Assembly (NCBI GenBank): GCA_964639275.1
Contig: CAZXCQ010000221.1
Location: 1 to 10,350, forward strand
DNA: 10,350 nucleotides
Reading direction: 5' to 3'
Origin: CAZXCQ01 sp964639275
GTDB taxonomy: Bacteria; Desulfobacterota; DSM-4660; Desulfatiglandales; Desulfatiglandaceae
Below, one piece after another: positions 6,290-10,350 of the stretch. Each line of letters begins with the position of its first letter. Position 1 is the first letter of the stretch. A program made the translations under genes and the position numbers. The notes beneath the pieces were generated by a model. It saw nothing but the letters and a program-made list of their open reading frames with translations, searched no databases and was not told the origin of the DNA.

Positions 6290-7334
6290 ATGCCCCAAAA
6301 TCTCTTGCCGCCTCCACCATGGCGTGGACATTCAATGGAGGCGTATTGACCGGCATCTCACAGGCGGGCATGAGGATAAATCCACCCGGCAGGTCCTTGC
6401 CCTGCATAATAGCTCGCCTTGACTCCTCCAATACGTCATCGTACGTACCGGTTGCGAGTATGGAGGTGTTTACATTCCCGGCAATAATATGTGCCTTTCC
6501 AAAGACACCCGCCACCTCGTTTATATCCATCTCCCCGATGCTGAAGATTGTGCGCGGAGGCCAGGGCAACTCAGACCAGTGTTTGAGATTTTGCCTGTGG
6601 TTGCCGCAGATGTGCACTTTAAAGGCATTTACCCCGCGCTCCATAAGATGCATGTTAATCTTTTTTAACCAAGGAAAGGCGAATGATCTGAAGATATCTC
6701 CGCTGATCAGATCGTTGGAATCCATGGGGGCGCTAATGCTGGCAGAGGCACTGCCACCGAATTCATCGAGAATCAGGTCGGCCAGTTCCAGGATAAACCG
6801 GGTGGCCTTCTCATATGCAACCCGGACAGCTCCGGGCTCCTTTATATACCAACGCAAGAGACGCTCTTTACCGATTATCCCCGCCACCACGCTTGTCACG
6901 GAACCGGCCCGTATCTTTGCGTGTGAGCCCTCAGCAGTAACGATTCGATTAAAGGCCATGAGATTCGGAACCATGCCGGCATTGCGAATATCTCGAATCT
7001 TCAACTGATTGACATCAGAGGGTTTTGCTACAGGATTTCTGATGGTTGTCGGCGCACATTCCTCATAGCTCTCAGGAAAACGGATCTCACCGCCAAATTC
7101 CCAACCCCCCCAGTCTGCCCAGCCATAGCTGATGTCGTCATCATAGCCGTGAAGCGCTTTTGCGATACGCTGCACCTTTACGGATTGATCAATATCCATA
7201 AAAAAGGCCTTGAGATCCAGTCCGGCCAGTCTCGCCACATAGCCCCCCGCATAGGCCATGACGGGAATCCGGTCGATAGGGGCGCCGTCTCTGAGGGCTG
7301 TGAGCCGTTCTTTTGAGGTCATGGTTTCAATCAT
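6282..7334 (-). CDS. Uroporphyrinogen decarboxylase-fold protein (MtaA/CmuA-like methyltransferase family)
   Basis: The product has 350 residues with a UroD-type TIM barrel. The N-terminus (SKERLTALRDGAPIDRIPV) is typical of the family. His241 and Cys243 (HICGN) with Cys325 (MPACEMP) form the H-x-C-xn-C zinc site of MtaA-type cobamide:thiol methyltransferases, which true haem-pathway UroD lacks. A role in methyl transfer from a corrinoid protein to a thiol is therefore possible, but many such UroD-family proteins in anaerobes have no known substrate. The ATG at 7334 overlaps the upstream gene by 8 bases (ATGATTGA); a second ATG at 7322 is possible. The 3' end overlaps the ATPase gene by 8 bases. 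No corrinoid-binding protein or substrate-specific MtaB-like methyltransferase is in the window. Confidence 0.88.
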   Translation of the reverse strand: MIETMTSKERLTALRDGAPIDRIPVMAYAGGYVARLAGLDLKAFFMDIDQSVKVQRIAKALHGYDDDISYGWADWGGWEFGGEIRFPESYEECAPTTIRNPVAKPSDVNQLKIRDIRNAGMVPNLMAFNRIVTAEGSHAKIRAGSVTSVVAGIIGKERLLRWYIKEPGAVRVAYEKATRFILELADLILDEFGGSASASISAPMDSNDLISGDIFRSFAFPWLKKINMHLMERGVNAFKVHICGNHRQNLKHWSELPWPPRTIFSIGEMDINEVAGVFGKAHIIAGNVNTSILATGTYDDVLEESRRAIMQGKDLPGGFILMPACEMPVNTPPLNVHAMVEAARDFGAYA

Positions 7335-8217
7335 TAAAATGCTCGACGTTTTCCACCGTTACGAGGTGACTTGAAACAGAGGGCACGGAGGGGCGCCCTA
7401 CAACATCTATACACTCCAAGGTTATCTTCAGGACGGATAGAGCGACCTCACCCCTGGAAAAGGCGACACTGGCACTCATAAGTCCTTTCTTGATTGCGTC
7501 TTTGGCCTCATCAATCAGATCGACCCCCACGATAATGGGTCTCTTGACACCTTTCAGATCGCCTATGGCATCAGAGACTCCCAGTGCCATCAGGTCATTG
7601 ACGCAAAAAAAGGCATCGATATTTTTGTTTTCTTGATAAATATCCTTTGTAACGATATTGGCTTTCCCGCGGTCAAAGTCGGCCCGTTCCCTGATCAATA
7701 ATCGGATGTCCGGGTGGTCTTGAAGTAACTCGCCAGCGCCATCGGCCCTGCCAATGGATTGGGCCGAATCGGCCCGTCCCTCCAGAATCACCGCTTTACT
7801 CTTCTTGCCCGATCCCAGCTTGCTGATGATATATTCCGCTCCCATTCTTCCCTGGAGAAAAAAATCGACCGTTGGAATTGGGACATAATAGGGGGAAATC
7901 TCTTCAAAAAGCCGTTGATCTGTTTTGGCGCCCACATCCAGTATTGGGATCTCTTTTGAAGAGGCTTGGAGAATCCCTGATACCAGATTGTTGTTATTCA
8001 AGGGGTTGATAATGACGGCATCAAAACCGGATTCTATCATCTTGAACAGCATATTTGACTGGGCTGAAGGATCATGGGGCGGCATAGGCCAGAAACATTT
8101 GATTTGAAGGTCCATCTTTTTGGCCAGGCGATTGTAATGCCTTTTCATGTCCATCCAAAATGGATTGGACCGATTAGCCATGAGTATGCCTATTCGGCAT
8201 TGGCCTTTTTGCCTCAC
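7327..8217 (-). CDS. Sugar-binding-type protein (Peripla_BP_4 fold) without signal peptide
   Basis: The product has 296 residues and is a type I periplasmic-binding-protein fold of the ribose-binding/LacI class. Family signs in order: RIGILMANRSNPFW (8-21), DAVIINPLNNNNL (66-78), GRADSAQSIGRADG (147-160), FFCVNDLMALGVSDAI (203-218) and GVDLIDEAKDAIKKGLMSASVAF (231-253). Unlike transport binding proteins it starts directly in the first beta strand, with no signal peptide. Unlike LacI regulators it has no helix-turn-helix. GTG 8217 is a good start: GAGG lies 7 bases upstream. It follows the kinase gene by 39 bases and overlaps the UroD-like gene by 8. A cytoplasmic ligand sensor or carrier is the simplest reading; there are no ABC permease or ATPase genes beside it. 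Confidence 0.85.
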   Translation of the reverse strand: MRQKGQCRIGILMANRSNPFWMDMKRHYNRLAKKMDLQIKCFWPMPPHDPSAQSNMLFKMIESGFDAVIINPLNNNNLVSGILQASSKEIPILDVGAKTDQRLFEEISPYYVPIPTVDFFLQGRMGAEYIISKLGSGKKSKAVILEGRADSAQSIGRADGAGELLQDHPDIRLLIRERADFDRGKANIVTKDIYQENKNIDAFFCVNDLMALGVSDAIGDLKGVKRPIIVGVDLIDEAKDAIKKGLMSASVAFSRGEVALSVLKITLECIDVVGRPSVPSVSSHLVTVENVEHFND

Positions 8218-8256
8218 TCTCGAACCTCATCAGTCAATCTCTGAAATGAAAGCCCT

Positions 8257-9207
8257 TTATTGATCTTGTTTATTGAACCGTTCAATAAACCGGTGGATGT
8301 CAGCCGCACTGGCGTTGAGTCTTGGCCCGGGCTGGGTGCATTTAAGGGCGGCGCAGCCGGTTGCAAACCTCATCGACTCTTTCATGCCCAGTCGCTTGAT
8401 GAATTTTGCATAGATCAGGCCTCCTGAAAAGGCATCCCCTGCGCCGGTGGTGTCCACAGCCTGTATATTCAGGCTGGGCACGATCATCGATTCGTTATTA
8501 TTAAAGAATAAAGATCCCTTTTCCCCCATTGTGGCGACTATGCCTATTGATGGATGATAAAGCCTATAGATATGAGATGCTGCCTGATTGCAATCATCTT
8601 TGGCAGTCAATTCGAGCATAAAATGCTGATTGGTGATGAAAAGATTAGAGATAGCCAGCATCTCGTCTATCTCTTCTCGGGATACACCGCACAATTCCAT
8701 AAACCGGAGGCCGACCTGAAGATTAAAAACGATCGGAATCCCTATCCCCTTGCAGCTCAGGGCCAGCTTGAGGGACGGCTTGGCCGGGATCATCTCGTTG
8801 TAGAAGACCTTGGCGCCGTGCAGCATATCCACGTGGACTTCATCTTCTGATAGAGAAAGAAGGCTGTCACCCAGATGGGAAAATATGGCCTTGGCCCCGT
8901 CTCTGGTCACTGCAATAAAGTTATGGAGCGAGGTTCCGCCCGGTTTTGTCAAGACAAAGGTTGAAAAGACACCGGTTTGCTTAAGATCTTGGATAAAGGC
9001 TTTCCCATAACGATCATCCCCCATTTTTGCGATCAGACCAGCCGAGCCGCCTAGGCGGGAGACAGCAACCATGGCATTGGCGCAACTGCCTCCGGGCAGG
9101 AGACGCTCCCCATGGATAAAGGAAAAGCCGTCTTCCCTGGGGAGGTCTTCGGTGCTCAAAAAGAGGTCCATGGCTGCAAACCCCATCCCCCTCACATCTA
9201 CTGACAT
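8257..9207 (-). CDS. PfkB-family carbohydrate/nucleoside kinase
   Basis: This is a ribokinase-fold kinase that phosphorylates a sugar or nucleoside with ATP. It has 316 residues. Substrate-binding Asp14 and the N-terminal PGGSCANAMVAVSRLGG region (38-54) match PfkB signature 1. The C-terminal signature is VDTTGAGDAFSGG (251-263), with GAGD forming the anion hole and Asp258 as catalytic base. VATMGEKGS (224-232) is the usual ATP-side segment. The exact substrate cannot be told; ribokinase, adenosine kinase and sugar-acid kinases share these motifs. The ATG at 9207 has AGAGGAG 7 bases upstream and lies 18 bases after the ADP-ribosylglycohydrolase gene, so the two are probably cotranscribed. Together they suggest release and phosphorylation of a ribosyl or related sugar. 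Confidence 0.92.
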   Translation of the reverse strand: MSVDVRGMGFAAMDLFLSTEDLPREDGFSFIHGERLLPGGSCANAMVAVSRLGGSAGLIAKMGDDRYGKAFIQDLKQTGVFSTFVLTKPGGTSLHNFIAVTRDGAKAIFSHLGDSLLSLSEDEVHVDMLHGAKVFYNEMIPAKPSLKLALSCKGIGIPIVFNLQVGLRFMELCGVSREEIDEMLAISNLFITNQHFMLELTAKDDCNQAASHIYRLYHPSIGIVATMGEKGSLFFNNNESMIVPSLNIQAVDTTGAGDAFSGGLIYAKFIKRLGMKESMRFATGCAALKCTQPGPRLNASAADIHRFIERFNKQDQ

Positions 9208-9225
9208 CTCGAGACTCCTCTAATC

Positions 9226-10284
9226 TTATTGCCTTATTAGCTTCTCCAGATCTGCGGCAACACGTTCCAGATCAAGATGGTTCACTGCCTGGACTTCCCT
9301 GAACCACCCCTTTGGGACCGCGTCAAATCCTTTCAGCGCGCCGGCCAATGCCCCTGCCATAGAGGCAATGGTATCGGTATCATACCCCACGTTTGCCCCG
9401 GAGATTACACTCTGTTCGGGGTCACCTTCACAGGCCACGAATATGCCTATGGCCGTAGGGATGGATTCATATGCCGGGAGCCCTGTACCGATGACATTTG
9501 CAAGCGACCGGTTGGCCGCATCCACGTCTTCGGCTTTCAATGCCAGTGATACCGCGAGTTCGATACGCTCCGCCACGGAAGGCAGGGGAACGGTCCTCCC
9601 TTTTTTCAGGCCGATGGCCTCACCCTTTCGTGCGCCATCCAAGGCCGCCCTGACCACGGAGAACACATCGGATCCAGAGATCAAGGCGACGGCCACCCCT
9701 GCCGCAATGGCACAGGCGGCGGCAATGGCCGTCTGGGTGCAATGAGACGGGAGGCATACCGTCACCGCATCATCGACCGTGCCGTCGATATCGCCGGGAT
9801 GAACCAGGCCTGTCGGGGAGATCTTCATGGCGCCGCCGTTCGAGGCCCCTGTCATGGGATGTCTTTCTCCGAGACAGGCCTCCACAGGATCTCTTCCGGC
9901 GTCGATGATCTCCATCGACTTCCTGGTGCTGGGGCCGAACATGGTTCCCAGCCCCTGGGCAGTCGCCTCTCTCACCCTCTCGGCGGAGTAATCTGCGATG
10001 ATCTTTGGCCTGATTTTCCCTTGATGATCAATATAGGCCTTCGCAACAGCCAGGGTCAGCAGGGTGTCATCCGTCACCTGACCGGCACGCATGCCGGAAT
10101 GGACACGGGAACCCTCCAGCGGGGCCTTGAAAGAGCGCAAAGGTCCGTTAAACCGCTCACGGATCTGGTCGGCTGTCATATCGTGGCCGGGCATACCCAG
10201 GGCATCTCCGATGGCCACCATCGACAGGCAGCCGAGAATCTTCTTATAAAGTCTCTCTTTCAAAGTCCAATTGTAACATCCCAA
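9226..10284 (-). CDS. ADP-ribosylglycohydrolase (DraG/ARH) family protein
   Basis: Family members cleave N- or O-glycosidic bonds to ADP-ribose or related ribosyl compounds using two Mg ions. From TTG 10284 the product has 352 residues. Motifs in order: AIGDALG (24-30), GQVTDDTLLTLA (68-79, TDD metal ligands), SNGGAMKI (148-155) and SGANVGYDTDTIASMAGAL (295-313, DTDT metal ligands). All metal-ligand positions appear intact. The start is unclear. TTG 10284 has no ribosome binding site; TTG 10263 would place the N-terminus where the family usually starts; and the frame stays open to the window edge without an ATG or GTG. It is the first visible gene of the five-gene operon. Being beside a PfkB kinase, it may process a nutrient glycoside or nucleoside rather than remove ADP-ribose from protein. 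Confidence 0.9.
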   Translation of the reverse strand: MGCYNWTLKERLYKKILGCLSMVAIGDALGMPGHDMTADQIRERFNGPLRSFKAPLEGSRVHSGMRAGQVTDDTLLTLAVAKAYIDHQGKIRPKIIADYSAERVREATAQGLGTMFGPSTRKSMEIIDAGRDPVEACLGERHPMTGASNGGAMKISPTGLVHPGDIDGTVDDAVTVCLPSHCTQTAIAAACAIAAGVAVALISGSDVFSVVRAALDGARKGEAIGLKKGRTVPLPSVAERIELAVSLALKAEDVDAANRSLANVIGTGLPAYESIPTAIGIFVACEGDPEQSVISGANVGYDTDTIASMAGALAGALKGFDAVPKGWFREVQAVNHLDLERVAADLEKLIRQ

Positions 10285-10302
10285 AAAACAGGGGGAAGGT
10301 GT

Positions 10303-10333
10303 GGCATGGGGGTCTTTTTTTCTTCCACATGCC
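10303..10333. repeat. Inverted repeat upstream of the ADP-ribosylglycohydrolase gene
   Basis: GGCATG (10303-10308) and CATGCC (10328-10333) form a perfect 6-bp inverted repeat around a 19-base interior holding a run of seven T on the plus strand. Two further G-C pairs are possible next to a bulge. It lies 19 bases upstream of the TTG start. It may be a regulatory dyad, an mRNA hairpin or the end of an upstream unit; the T run sits in the loop, not after the stem, so it is not a classical terminator. Confidence 0.3.
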
Positions 10334-10350
10334 TCTAATAGGGGGCCCGG

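Noticed and set aside
6290..6331. Longer N-terminus of the activator starting at 6331
   Set aside because: It would overlap the UroD-like gene by about 50 bases and adds residues not found in HgdC-type proteins; ATG 6289 gives the normal length.

Overview
The window looks like chromosomal DNA from an anaerobic bacterium, most likely of the former Deltaproteobacteria (Desulfobacterota). That placement is an inference from gene content: a selenocysteine-containing selenophosphate synthetase, a molybdate/tungstate transporter, an oxygen-sensitive-type 2-hydroxyacyl-CoA dehydratase activator and a MtaA/UroD-type methyltransferase homologue. Nearly everything is on the minus strand. No rRNA, tRNA, CRISPR array, insertion sequence or phage gene was seen.

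Layout from left to right. (1) 3-518 (+): a helical protein of unknown function, converging on selD with one base between the stop codons. (2) 520-1572 (-): selD. An ordinary gene call would begin at a TTG at 1509, but the frame continues through an in-frame TGA (1519-1521) to an ATG at 1572 with a good ribosome binding site. The TGA lies exactly where E. coli SelD has its catalytic Cys17 and is followed by a SECIS-like hairpin, so this SelD is very probably itself a selenoprotein. (3) 1573-2082: about 500 bases with no convincing gene. It holds a plus-strand coding-like remnant and several short hairpins. (4) 2083-5385 (-): a four-gene operon, padR-modA-modB-modC, for an ABC importer of molybdate or tungstate. 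A perfect 7-bp inverted repeat lies at the start of the PadR-type regulator gene and is a candidate autoregulatory operator. (5) 5513-10284 (-): a tightly packed five-gene operon of ADP-ribosylglycohydrolase family protein, PfkB sugar/nucleoside kinase, a sugar-binding-type protein without a signal peptide, a UroD/MtaA-family protein and a BadF/HgdC-type ATPase activator. The last three genes overlap by 8 bases at each junction.

How the parts may work together. Selenocysteine and Mo/W cofactor both feed enzymes such as formate dehydrogenases, so selD beside a Mo/W importer makes physiological sense, although no such enzyme is in the window. The five-gene operon is the least explained part. 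Glycohydrolase, kinase and sugar-binding protein suggest cleavage, phosphorylation and sensing of a ribosyl- or glycosyl-type compound. The UroD-like protein and the [4Fe-4S] ATPase look like parts of a methyl-transfer or radical-dehydration system whose partner (corrinoid protein or dehydratase) is absent here. The operon may continue beyond the right edge.
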